Below are positions 38,900 through 49,570 of a stretch of 64,000 nt of DNA, in pieces. Below the pieces are notes generated by a model. The model was not told where the DNA came from. It worked only from the letters and a program-made list of their open reading frames with translations, and ran no database searches. The position numbers were made by a program, and so were the translations under genes. Positions within the stretch are counted from its first letter, which is position 1. Every line of letters starts with the position of its first letter. The DNA comes from Neurospora tetraspora (taxonomy: Eukaryota > Ascomycota > Sordariomycetes > Sordariales > Sordariaceae), in contig NW_026944388.1 in NCBI RefSeq assembly GCF_033439725.1, forward strand, positions 62,001 to 126,000. Reading direction: 5' to 3'.

Positions 38900-39713
38900 C
38901 TTAATATTACTTTGATTTGTGGCTTCTAGTCTTGCAGTTTACCTCTCGTAGGATCACGCTTTCACAATACTTCTTTACGGAATTCAGTTTCGTTTTACTG
39001 CACATCTTGAGTTCCCTAGTCTGTACAATCGTGCTTATCAGTTGTGAGGTCACAACGGCGTTGAATGCTGCAAACCCAATCGCGCAATGACCGTTGAATG
39101 CGAGGGGCTCTCCCCCGCCGGTTGACGCGCACGCCAACTCAGAGATGGAAAGGTTTTTCTGCCCCCGGCCAAGCTAGAGCCTGACCCATGGGACTTTTTG
39201 CCTGCTTTTTGTACCTTTGCCCTGCCGCCGTCGCGGGCACGACTTATTATCATGTACTGGTAGAACGTAGTCGTAAAATACATTCTTCTTCTTCCTCTTC
39301 CAACCTATGGTTTGGTTGTTCAGACCTTATTTTGAAATACGTACCTCTATGTACCGTTCGTGCTGCTGTGCGGACGGAATATCGGCTGTCCGATAGGATC
39401 CTGCCCGGGTTGCCGGTGTCCCGCTGGGCTGCCAGGGTGGTAGACTAAGACCCAGTTGGGCGGCACGGCGTTTCTGGAACAGGAAATTTGTAAGGAGACA
39501 ACGGTGAATAAGTGGTCGAACGACCGCTTCAACGATGCCGTCGGTACCGTGTATACCACAGGCTGAACGTGATATACACTGTGATTACTGCGGGCGTTGT
39601 GCTTCTGTCCCGAAGTTACGGATCTATTTTGCCGACTTCCGTGATCTACGTTGTCCTACGCGATAAAAACGTAGCACGTGTACAATCCCCTCCCGGAAAG
39701 TTCGTTAGTAGCG
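38900..39713. other. Gene-free transition zone
   Basis: Balanced composition without RIP signature. Several short overlapping open frames on both strands have no recognisable domain, consistent splice structure or homology that I can name. I see no gene here. Confidence 0.6.
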
Positions 39714-39892
39714 TACCGCTTTTTATCACTTGATGTGGTTTTACTCAACCTGCGCTGAGATCCGGACTAGCAAAGCCTAACAAGGGATACGACCAATCTT
39801 CTAGTGAGTTGATGCGGGTCACAGGGTTTCTTGGGAACGATCCAGTAGCAGGATTGGTTGAGTAAAACCATATCGAGTGAAAAAAAGCGGTA
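39714..39892. mobile_element. Mariner-type MITE with TA target duplication
   Basis: Inverted ends of about 31 bp begin CCGCTTTTT-(A/T)-TCACT and read inward to GGTTTTACTCAACC. The 175-bp core (39,716-39,890) is flanked by TA on both sides. It has no coding capacity. TA duplication with short TIRs is typical of Tc1/mariner/pogo-derived MITEs. Confidence 0.82.
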
Positions 39893-39955
39893 GTGCTTGC
39901 AGAGAACTCTTTTACTACTTTCAGGATGGCTAGGTACCTATACAAGGGGGTTAGA

Positions 39956-39985
39956 TGAATCTCATTTGAATGAGAAAAAGCGGTA
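39956..39985. repeat. Second MITE-like end
   Basis: TGAGAAAAAGCGGTA at 39,971-39,985 repeats the right terminus of the neighbouring MITE (GTGAAAAAAAGCGGTA). It is preceded by the small palindrome CTCATTTGAATGAG. It may be a remnant of another copy. Confidence 0.5.
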
Positions 39986-40267
39986 TTGCGTTTGAATCTT
40001 CCTCAGTTTGCACGCAGGCCTGAAAGAGCAGAGCGATCAGGCACATTGGCGTAACAGCTTCCTAGATAGGCTTAGAGGCCCGAGGCACCTGGTCGGCGCG
40101 GTTGGGACTCTGTTTCGTTTAAGAAGCATCCCCGGCCGCGTGAGAGTTGGTTCTCAAGCGGCCACCGTCCTCGCATCCTTGTCTGACATTCACTGCATCT
40201 TTGTTCCTCTTGTTTAATCCAACAAGTACCTACACACACTGGACTTGAGAGACAACAGCCTCCAGCC

Positions 40268-41564
40268 ATGAGTACCCCCGTGAAGAGGAAGCCCCAATCG
40301 CCAACGCCTGGAAGCCCGGATGTCGCCAAAGCGAAGACATCAACCCCTGGCGCTACATCCCCTGAACCCGCATCTCCCGGTGCAGCATCTCCTGCTGCGA
40401 GGACGGCGATCGAGCCGACTGACGCCCTCCCTGGCTCACATTGGCTTCAGCAAGGCCTTCCGCAGCTAGACGACGGTGATGATACAGACTCATCCCTAGG
40501 AAGTGACGCTGACAGTTCGACTGCCTCGATTTCTTCGAGCATCCTGAACTACCGTACCATCAATGGCCGGACTTACCACAGCGACTCCGTAACCGACGGG
40601 GAGTACTGGGGTCCTAACGATTCCAAACACATCGAAGCCCTCGATATTATCTACCACGCCTGCGATCTCATGCTTGGTGGAAAACTACATCAGGCACCGC
40701 TCGTAGAGAGCAACCTTAAGAATGCCGTTGATATCGGTACAGGCTCAGGAATATGGGCTATCGACTTTGCCGACAAATACAACAACTGCAAGGTGGTCGG
40801 TACCGATATTTCGCCTGTCCAGCCTAGCTGGGTCCCCCCCAATCTCGAGTTCGAAATCAATGACGCTACCAAGGAGTGGACCTTCCGAGAAGACCATTTC
40901 GATTTCATCCATATGCAGTTTCTGAACGGGGCCTTTGGAGATTTGACGGAAGTCTACAAAGAGGCGTACCGGTGCTGCAAGCCTGGCGGCTGGCTCGAGC
41001 ATTCTGATCTTTCGACAATGATCAAGTCTGACGATGGCACTGTTCTTCCGGAGTCTGCATGGGGCCAGTGGGGTAAATTGTTCGATGAGGCGGGCAAGAA
41101 GATCGGAAAGATCATGGCGATGGCTGACAATGGCCTGATGGAGAAGGCGATGAGGGATGCCGGCTTTATAAACGTCGAAGTCAAAAATTTCAAGGTACGG
41201 CCACATTTCATCCCCATTCATTACTGCGGGGCTCAACGGGCTTGTTTGACATGACGGGAAAGCGAGCCGCTTAGCAGCACACCTAATAGCACTGTCCCTC
41301 GGAAATTGAACGCTAATTTGTGTGTTATAGATGCCTACCTCGCCCTGGCCAAGGGACCCGAAGCAAAAGGAAGTTGGTCTCTATTATTACGCGGCGATCT
41401 CGTCTGATGCTGAAGGTGTCATGCAGTTCATGTTTGGAAATGTATTGGGATGGACACAGGAGCAGATCGCGGTATTCGCTGCTCATGCGCGCCGAGAATT
41501 GAAGGATATGAGCATACACGGATATGTGAGGTGGCAGGTGGTGTACGGTCAAAAGCCGGAGTAG
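40268..41564 (+). CDS. LaeA-like SAM-dependent methyltransferase
   Basis: Two exons (40,268-41,194 and 41,331-41,564) encode 386 residues. The intron starts GTACGG, ends TTATAG, keeps phase 0 and has a CTAAT branch site. After a Pro/Ser/Thr-rich disordered N-terminus of about 100 residues comes the class I methyltransferase fold with motif I V-D-I-G-T-G-S-G at residues 154-161, the acidic loop G-T-D-I-S, and the post-motif C-K-P-G-G-W-L-E-H. G-R-x-Y-H and the conserved spacing are typical of the fungal LaeA-like family, which includes the velvet-partner LaeA and many cluster-linked paralogues. Its precise substrate is unknown; such enzymes are often global or local regulators of secondary metabolism. 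It is the first gene after the repeat compartment. It is more likely a paralogue than LaeA itself, because the family is large. Confidence 0.9.
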
Positions 41565-42135
41565 GGGGGAATAGGCATGAAAGTGGTGAAAGGTGTGAGT
41601 GTTCAGTGAGCAAAGGTCCAGACTCGAGGCATGGGCGATGCGCAGTTGTTTCAGAGACGTGCATTCTCAGCTGGAGAAGTAATCTACCCGATGGATGTTC
41701 TCGTATGTCGGGATTTTGATATTCAATCGGCAACGGCTTGGATGGTTCGATTTGTGTATCTTTTCGCACGCGCTCCGGTCTTGCTTTGTTGTCTGCTACT
41801 GGACTTTGTTGAGCGACACTGCGTTGGCTGCATTACCTTGGTCTTCAGTTGTATTTGACTGGACTGGACTTGGTCACAGGCAGTGGAGTGATGAAAACTT
41901 TGAGTATAATTAAGAAGAAAATGCAATGAGTAGTGGTGTGGTTGGGGGCACCCGATCAACCGCCCATAGCACAGTTCAGGAAAGGGAAATGATGTGGAAA
42001 CCTGCAAAGTTGAGAACATGAACTTTGTCCAGTGGGGGTCTGTCGTTAACACCTGCCCCGAGAAGCAAGCGGTGCTGATACACTTGGTGTAGAATATAGG
42101 TAAAAACTTTAAACGGCAGGTTCAATAACCAATCA
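41565..42135. other. Intergenic, LaeA-like gene to tRNA
   Basis: Ordinary composition; small overlapping frames only. It probably carries the 3' UTR of the methyltransferase gene. No regulatory element recognised. Confidence 0.6.
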
Positions 42136-42225
42136 GGGCCGCTGGTCTAGTGGTATGATTCTCGCTTAGGGTTCAATCCTGAGCATTCTTGCGAGAGGTC
42201 CCGGGTTCAATCCCCGGGTGGCCCC
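42136..42225 (+). tRNA. tRNA-Pro (anticodon AGG) with an 18-nt intron
   Basis: Acceptor GGGCCGC pairs with GTGGCCC, with discriminator C at 42,225. The A box TGGTCTAGTGGTA and B box GGTTCAATCCC are both present. The anticodon stem CTCGC/GCGAG encloses TTAGGG and, after the intron, T; the anticodon AGG is at 42,168-42,170. The intron (42,172-42,189) lies one base 3' of the anticodon, the canonical place. A T-rich Pol III terminator follows from 42,229. It lacks an encoded CCA, as expected in eukaryotes. Confidence 0.95.
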
Positions 42226-42228
42226 ATA

Positions 42229-42241
42229 TTTTTTCTTTTAT
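42229..42241 (+). terminator. Pol III terminator of tRNA-Pro
   Basis: T-rich run TTTTTTCTTTTA directly after the tRNA end. Confidence 0.75.
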
Positions 42242-42769
42242 TCCCTTTAGTTTTTTTTTTGGGCCTTTTTGATGCATCACGCATCTTCCATTTCCGTCTC
42301 GCTGGTTATATCGGTTGCTCTCATATTGATAAGCCGGCTGTATAACATTGCATGACGATGTTCTTCGTCTCAAATGCTCGGTTCGTTTGTTCGTGCGCTG
42401 ATAACCAAGAAAGACCGACGCGACGTTGGATGATCTACAACTTCCTAGCTCCGAGTACCACATTTACACTGCAAGGGACGTACACCTTGGCTCGAGGCAA
42501 CATGGAAAGAATATTCAGTAGACCGCTGCATCGCCGGATTTTATAGTTCTCACCTGTGCAAGAAACTCTGGCTTTCGATCACAAGTAGCATCTTACTGCC
42601 GAAGCTACTCCCCTGTTTATTTGTCTCTCTTGGCATCCCTCTTCCAGCGAACCGTGAGCATACTGAATCCACGGCATGTCAGCTACCCTGCACGCGATAT
42701 CGTTCCGGTCAAAAGCGCGACAGAAGGAAGAAGGGCTGTTTGTGCCTTTTGAAATTTGCCAGGAGCATA
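42242..42769. other. Intergenic, tRNA to CorA gene
   Basis: Contains a ten-T run near 42,250 and otherwise ordinary sequence. It presumably holds the promoter and leader of the CorA gene. An in-frame upstream ATG at 42,740 would add ten residues. Confidence 0.55.
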
Positions 42770-44886
42770 ATGGGATCCAGGTCGCCCAGTCGTAATGACG
42801 ACGTTGGTGTGCAAACCCACGCCAATCACGGTCGCAGCTACAGTCGCGATGTTGGTGCTGAAAACAACGAAGCTATCCCGGGTATGGGAGCATATCACAA
42901 CGCCCGTGACTTCGCTGCACAGGGGACATGGCCAATGCAATCCATGACCCCTGGAGATGGGGAGGATGATGGATGGAATGACGACCGATCACAAAGGCCT
43001 CACGTCCAATATCCATACGACAACTCAATGGGCACCACCCCGGCTCACATGGACACACTGTCCACCATTTCTACCGCGGATATTCCCAGCGTCCGCCGTC
43101 GTTCGACTGTTCGATCTGGTATTTTTAAGACCGTCGACGACTTCCAGGACTTTGATGTTGGTGGGCCTGGCTGGCACCGTACGCAGGCATTCTATAACCG
43201 ACTTCCCGGGTCCTATGCTAACTATGATGTTGTGTAGCCGGCGCAGAACCCGGGCTTGATCCGAGGAAGGCAGATGGAGGACATGCGTCGATGCCTACCC
43301 TTAGTGCACCATGTGATATCACCGTGGTCGACTTCTCACACGATCGCCTTGCCACACATAGGCGTAACAACGAAACGCTCGCTACATTCATGAACCTGCC
43401 CCAGCCGGAATGGGTCAAATGCCGCTGGATCAACGTCAATGGTCTAAGCTGGGATGTCATCCAGTTACTGGGTCGGCACAAGAACCTGCATCGCCTTGCT
43501 ATCGAAGATCTCATGAACACGCGAAACAGGATCAAAGCTGAATGGTGTGTATATGCCTGCGGACCCTTCATCGGCTTGGTCAAGTTCTGACGATGCGCTT
43601 AGGTTCCCAACTCATGTCTTCATCGTCTTGACGCTCCAGAAACTTGTCCACATACAGGACTCAGATGCCGAAGACAGCGATTCAGAATACGTTGATAGCG
43701 ATAAAGCGAAAGGCAGCGGGAGAAATGGTGAGTGGGGTGGCAATGGCGGTCCAAACCTCTATAGCCGCTTGAAAGAATATTTCACCCGTACAAGACATGA
43801 TTCCCCAGACCGAAAGCTCGAGAGAGGAAGTCCTAATCTACCAGGTAGTCTTTGTGGTCAGACCGACTCCTCACCAAGCTCCTTCCGCAATCCAAATCTT
43901 CGCGGGCTTCGGACACTACAGACGTACCACTCAAGATTGGATGAGCCACGCACACATTACATGAAACAACACTCAGCCTTAGTGTCTAGGCATCTAGCCG
44001 TTGCCTGCGAACAGGTAGCCATGTTCGTCACTCAAGATAACACTATCATCAGTTTCTTCGAGTGTTCGGCTCAAGATGTCGAGGCTCCCATTATACGCCG
44101 CCTCCAGACCAAGGACACCATCATTCGGCAGTCTTGCGACGCTTCCATGGTCGGTCAGGCTATCATTGATGCCATCATTGACCTAGCCATGCCGGTGACT
44201 ACGTGCTATACCGAAGTCATTGGCGATCTCGAGCTTGACGTGCTGACCAAGCCCAATATCAAGCACACCAAGAGCCTTTACATTCTCGTCACCGAGATGA
44301 ACAAGATGCTGGGCTTCATAAACCCAGTAATCACTCTCATAAACGCTCTCCGCGACCACAAAACAAACATGTCGCAAGACGTAGCAACCAGGAATCTCCA
44401 AGACCCGAGTCATGGCGTCATCATCACACCGACAACCTATATCTACCTTGGAGATGTTCTTGATCACTGCCTCTTGATCACTGAATCATTGACCCAGCTG
44501 AAAGGCTCGGCCGAGGGCATGATTGACCTCCTCTTCAACACGATATCGGCGAATCAGAATGAGTCCATGAAGCAACTTACGATAGTCACCATCATCTTTC
44601 TTCCCCTGACGTTTATCACCGGCTACTTTGGTCAAAACTTTGAACACTTTCCCGGGCCAAATTACTCGATTAACTACTTGTAGGTGACACTGCATACCTC
44701 CATTAGTCACTGCCCTGCTAATATCGAACCTGTAGTTGGAAAATTGCGGTTCCTGTGGTGTTGGCCACGGGGCTCCTACTACTGGCACAAGCCATCTACG
44801 ATTATTGCAAATCGTGGGTGCAACAGCTCCGTATCGGGCAATTGAAAAGAGCGCGGAAGAGGCGTCGAGAAAAAAAACGAGTATAG
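42770..44886 (+). CDS. CorA-type Mg2+ / divalent-cation transporter
   Basis: Four exons (42,770-43,178, 43,238-43,544, 43,603-44,679, 44,736-44,886) give 647 residues. The introns are 59, 58 and 56 bp with GT..AG ends and CTAAC, CTGAC and CTAAT branch sites, and all three joins keep the frame. The first join gives W-x-P-G-A-E-P-G-L-D-P, a hallmark of fungal CorA-like proteins. After a disordered N-terminus come the alpha/beta domain (C-D-I-T-V-V-D-F-S; L-A-I-E-D-L-M-N-T-R-N-R), then TM1 (Q-L-T-I-V-T-I-I-F-L-P-L-T-F-I-T-G-Y-F-G), the loop, and TM2 (W-K-I-A-V-P-V-V-L-A-T-G). The GMN motif after TM1 reads G-Q-N, a variant I recall from other filamentous-fungal members. The C-tail is very basic (R-K-R-R-R-E-K-K-R). 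It probably acts in the plasma or vacuolar membrane; the ion is not certain. Confidence 0.9.
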
Positions 44887-45337
44887 ATATATACCTCTCC
44901 GCTCAAGGTCGTCAGTCAAATAGCTATGATCTTACTGTTCCTTGTCAGCTTTTCTCACATGTATTGATATACGCTGTCTAGAACGGCGCGCTACCTATTC
45001 TGAGTTCAGCATCAATGGGAAGCTTATCACCCCCCGGTTCATGACCTTGTTTCCAAGTTCTCATGGATGTACTTACTAACCTCGAGCACTGCCGTGCGGG
45101 GCAGAACCATGAAGCGGAAGAAGTAATTTAGGCGGCGGCACAAGTGCTACGCTGGTTGCTCTCGTCGCCGGCAGATACCCCATATGAAGAATTCGGCCCC
45201 GTTCGACAGTCAAGGATTAAACCCTTCATCCTTATTTTGATACTGGATTTCCCAGTCAGATTCATCGTGCTTCCAAGTTAGGAAGCAACTCACATACACG
45301 GACAGGTACTAACTAAGTCGCAGAAAGAGCAAGCAAC
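44887..45337. other. Intergenic, CorA gene to aldehyde dehydrogenase
   Basis: No gene or repeat recognised. It holds the 3' UTR of the transporter and the promoter of the next gene. Confidence 0.6.
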
Positions 45338-46941
45338 ATGACACCAGATCCACAGCCGACCGAGGCTCATGAGCATAGCTCTGGCCTGTCCACTTTCATG
45401 GAACAACCACAGCTGCTATACATCAATGGAAAATCCCAACCCAGCTCAGACGGCGCCACCTTCCCTGTCAACAACCCGATGACGGGCCAACACATATACG
45501 ATTGCGCATCAGCTTCTGTCGACGACTACAGCCTTGCCATCGAAAACGCCTACGAGGCATACCAGTCATGGTCCAAAAGAGGTCCTACCGCTAGACGAAT
45601 GGTCTTCCTGAAGGCTGCCGACATACTCGACTCGTATTTACACCAGGATGCCGGTGAGATAATGTCCCAGGAGATATCGGCGCCAGATTACTGGGTGAAG
45701 ATCAACATTCACTCCACCGCTGGAACACTTGAGGGAAATCGCCGGTCTGGCCACTCAGATACGAGGCGAAGTCATCCCGACGGACCGTCCCGGGACGACG
45801 GCATTCATGGAGAGACAGCCGGTCGGGGTCGTGTTTGGGATAGCTCCCTGGAACGCTCCAGTAGGTGATGCGAAGCTTGCTCTGAGTTTGATACCCTTTG
45901 AAAAGCGCTGATCAGTATCAACAGGTGAATCTCACAGCAAGGGCTGTCGCCTGTCCCCTCATTTGCGGGAACACAGTCGTGCTGAAGCCATCTGAGTTCA
46001 GCCCCAAAAGCCAGCACCTAGTTGTGAGAGCCTTGACCGCCGCCGGGCTGCCGCCAGGATGCCTGAACTTCCTCCCTACGAGCCCGGAAAGAGCACCGCA
46101 GGTGACCGAGTTTGCCGTCAAGCACCCAAAGGTTCTCCGGGTCAACTTTACTGGAAGCGACCGTGTCGGACGAATCATTGGTAGTTGGGCAGCTGAGTGT
46201 GTGAAGCAGTGTATCCTGGAGCTTGGCGGCAAGGCACCAGTCATTATCTTTGACGATGCCAACATTGATGCAGCGGTTGAGGCTGTGGTATTCGGCGCTT
46301 TGTCATATAGCGGGCAGATTTGCATGTCGACCGAGCGTGTGTTGCTTCACCGATCCATCAGTGAGAAGTTCAAAGCGAAACTTCTAGCTAAGGTAGCGAC
46401 TGTGAAGACCGGGAACCATCTGGAAGATTCCGGTGTCTCGCTCTCGGGCCTTTTCACGCCGGCGTCAGCGAGGCGCGTCATCGACTTGGTGAAGTCAGCG
46501 GTTCATGGCGGCGGCGCGAAGCTGCTTGCGGGTGACCTGGAAATCACGGGTCCCAACAAGACCATTGTGAGGCCTCACGTACTAGAGGGGGTGAAGCGGG
46601 ATATGGATATTGCAAAGAAGGAGTCGTTTGGGCCCGTCATTATCCTCTCCGAATTCGAAACTGACGAGGAAGCAGTTGCGCTGGCCAACGATAGTGAGTT
46701 TTCACTCTGTGCAAGCGTTTTCTCGACGGATGTTGTCAGAGCACTCGACATTGCGAGGCAGGTTCGGGCAGGTGCTTGTCACATCAACGGGCCTACCGTG
46801 TATGTCGAGGCAACTCTGCCTCAAGGAGGGACCGGTGGAAGCAGCGGTTATGGTCGGTTCGGTGGCATGGCCCGGGTTGAGGCCTTCACGGAGAGGAAGA
46901 TTGTTACCCTCGCTACATCCAAGCTGATGTATGCTTTCTGA
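45338..46941 (+). pseudogene. NAD(P)-dependent aldehyde dehydrogenase, broken by one frameshift
   Basis: An ATG at 45,338 opens an ALDH frame that is clean to the Leu codon ending at 45,730. One extra base at about 45,731 (CTT-G-AGG-GAA) shifts it, and the family sequence continues in the next frame to 45,860. A regular intron follows (45,861-45,924, GTAGGT...ACAG), then the rest to the stop at 46,941. About 512 residues are implied, normal for the vanillin/salicylaldehyde dehydrogenase-like branch. Key residues survive: coenzyme site F-T-G-S-D-R-V-G, general base Glu (E-L-G-G-K, codon 46,219-46,221) and nucleophile Cys (G-Q-I-C-M, codon 46,321-46,323). The sequence either side of the shift is well conserved, so this is a young mutation or a sequencing error. 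If real, the product stops near residue 176 without a catalytic domain. Confidence 0.88.
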
Positions 46942-47943
46942 CGTAGTGCGAGTCATGACTTCTTGACTCCATTTCATATGGCCGTATTAACGTTACAATG
47001 GGCTGATGCTTCCTGTCTACCACCGTGAAGTGTGAACAATGACTGACTCTGACGATTTACTGTTCATGTCCATAATAGAAACAATTGTCTAGGCTTGCGG
47101 AAATGCGGTGCCGGATTGTAAAGCTGAGGCTATTTCGGCCTTTTGCCATATGGAGCTTATTCATCGCCCAGGCTATTCCCATACTTTAGCGCTTCAGCCG
47201 ACCACCTGACTCTGGTGAATACGAGGACTTGACTAACGGCAATTGGTGCTTGGCTTTACTCCAGGTTCCATCAATGGCAGAGAAAACTTGGAACGGCAGC
47301 CGGCTTGCATATCAGCGCCATCCTAGTCTCCATTGGCGGCCACAACCGAATTTCCTATCGGGGTCACTGACGATCAAATAGTACAATATCACTGGACGTT
47401 GAAGAGTGAAGTCGTAAGGGCGGGGCCGACAGCTGATGGACTCACCGTGTAATCGGAAAGGCTGGCGTGGTCGACCCTGCAGGAGCCTCCAGGGGAATCG
47501 TGCAGAATCGGCCTGTTCGGGATGAATAACTGCACAACCACGACATAGACCAACCACATGGGCCGATGCTGATCGATGTCAGCGCGGAGGAACATGTGCT
47601 GGGCGGTCCAATCAAGCGCTTGGTCATGGAGAAAAAGAGGCTGACCAAGGCCTCGGAAAGGTTACCTGAGATCGCTGCTACCGACTTTAGTCTATCGGTC
47701 AAGCGGTGCCACGGAATACGATACGAGATATTCCACCAAGAGACACTACCCATTGGGCACGTTGCTGCGAAGATGGACCCTCAGATGAGGTGGTAAGTCA
47801 AGGATCTTGATGGTCCTACGGTGACACCAGGTCGATTAGGTGGACCGGCTAGTGATATAAAGTGTCGGGTCGCTTCCCTCTGCTTTGTGTCCGATGGTGG
47901 TAGAACCAAGATCATCATCAGAATCTCACTCATCGATCTCAAC
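46942..47943. other. Intergenic, about 1 kb, possible gene relic
   Basis: No complete gene. On the minus strand around 47,620-47,440 a frame reads D-W-T-A-Q-H-M-F-L-R-A-D and continues to L-S-D-Y-T, followed by a plausible GTGAGT donor. I recognise no family, and the flanking exons are not evident, so this may be a gene fragment or chance. A TATA-like TATAAA at 47,856-47,861 lies 83 bp before the next start codon. Confidence 0.35.
47856..47861 (+). promoter_or_regulatory. TATA-like box of the secreted-protein gene
   Basis: TATAAA about 83 bp upstream of the start codon at 47,944, a usual leader distance for a highly expressed fungal gene. Confidence 0.45.
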
Positions 47944-48760
47944 ATGACGAGACTCACTCTCCTCGGCGCGGCTCTTCTTGCCCTCGGCGACAGCGCCGTG
48001 AACGCCTTGAACAGCTGTGGACAGTCACAGTACGATCCTGCTCAGGTATGTCCTGGATGTCGAAACATGAGTGCTGCTGGACGAAGCCATCCGACTAACA
48101 TGCGGGTGATAGTATGTCTGCTGGAGCAATCAGTTTCTCTGCCCCATCACGGCTGGCGAGCCCCTCTCGTTCTGCAATGGAGCGTGCTATAGCAAGTTCA
48201 TGTACAAGTGCGAGAACAACGTCCTGAGCTTGCTGCCCGCTCACACTGGGACACCCTTCACCCTCACCGTGTCGAACCCAACTTTGCCTATCGACGGCAA
48301 GCCCGTGACTGCCAGCGGCCTGCACTTGAGCCTTGCGGGCAACACCAGCACCTACTGCCCTGTCGAGGTGGTTGGCGCCGCATGCCCTCCTGGCAACATC
48401 ACGGCCTTTGTTGCCGGCAACGGTGGCCTCTCCATGGACACCATGGTTCCCGGCGGACAGCAAGCCTATCTCGGACCGGACTGGAACATGCGCTACACCC
48501 AAGCTCACTCGGCCTACATTCCCACGGGCAGCCTGACTCAGGGCTTCGGTGCGTACGAGGGCGGTGGCTTCGTCAATCTGAACGGTAACGGCTGGGGCTG
48601 GGTTGCTTGCCCTCCTCAGGCCTCTGGCGGTGGCGGTACCGCGTGGAACCTGGTGGGAAGAAACGAGACGAACGCGGCTAGCTTGACCGCCTGCACTCCT
48701 GTCAACCTCAAGATCAACCCTCTCCCGTCTGGAACTGTTGGTGCCTGGCAGTATACTTGA
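47944..48760 (+). CDS. Secreted IgE-binding-protein-like protein
   Basis: Two exons (47,944-48,045 and 48,113-48,760) encode 249 residues; the 67-bp intron has a GACTAAC branch site and phase 0. The N-terminus is a signal peptide (L-L-G-A-A-L-L-A-L, likely cleaved near A21-L22). The mature part is Cys-rich with the pattern Y-D-P-A-Q-Y-V-C-W-S-N-Q-F-L-C-P, then C-Y-S-K-F-M-Y-K-C, M-V-P-G-G-Q-Q-A-Y-L, G-G-G-F-V-N-L-N-G-N-G-W-G-W-V-A-C-P and C-terminal G-T-V-G-A-W-Q-Y-T. This order is that of a widespread family of ascomycete extracellular proteins, some annotated as IgE-binding proteins. The biochemical role is unknown, possibly in the cell wall or apoplast. There is one N-x-S/T glycosylation site near N-T-S and others downstream. 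It has no evident functional link to its enzyme neighbours. Confidence 0.8.
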
Positions 48761-49570
48761 GTGTGGATTCCCGAATATCGTCCTTTAGGGAGGAATGGAG
48801 AGGTCGTGTAGATAGGTGGAATAATACGTCATTCTGTACCACAAGATCTACGATCGTGTTTCCAATGTAATGTTACTCGAGGAGTGAGTGATTACAGAGA
48901 CGACGCGTGGTGGCCGGCATGTAATAGCATACGTACACCGAGCTTGCTGCTGTCTCGGAACTGCCGACGAGAAGACAGAACATTAGCAACGGTCCTGAAT
49001 GTTTTCAGAGACAAGTACTCTATGGGAAACCAGCCTTGACAACAGGCGAGACAAAACGTTCCATCCGGCGAGACATGTGTTCTCCGTCGGCAGAAACAGT
49101 AGAAGCGTCTACGGTGGCTGTTCCGGGACGTGTATGGTGGATCGAACGTGGCGGCTTCTTGGTCCTCGGGCAAGTTGTGGAAATACAACGTGGTGTTCCC
49201 AGCCACGGAAGTCGTGCTGTGTGCGGTAATGCTCAGGATCGCTCCGTGATTGAGGGTTTGAATCCCAGGCCTAGGCTTTGGAGAAGGCGCTAACAGCCCT
49301 ACAGCCCCACGAGAACCCCCGCTAACCTACCCACGCCAGCTCGCTTACCTGCTTACAATGCAGGGGCAGCTACGCCTGTAACATCACGGTAAACGTCGGG
49401 TCCATCCGTCGTCCATCTTTCACCTCGGCCTGAATGGGGTAGTATTCCATTCAGATCAACCAGCGTCACCCAACCGATTCCCTCCAGCAAAGCGCACCAT
49501 TTGGATGAATAGCGGAAGCACATCAACAGGCTGCCAATTTCCAGGGACCTGGTGGGGACTCGTATGTTGA
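48761..49570. other. Intergenic, about 800 bp
   Basis: Short frames on both strands without domains. The last part is where the N-terminal domain of the following O-methyltransferase should lie, but no convincing match is readable. Confidence 0.55.

Noticed and set aside
40745-41236. 163-codon minus-strand frame
   Set aside because: Antisense shadow of the LaeA-like methyltransferase.
45725-45740. An intron explaining the ALDH frame change
   Set aside because: The protein alignment is continuous across the point with one extra base, leaving no space for GT...AG.
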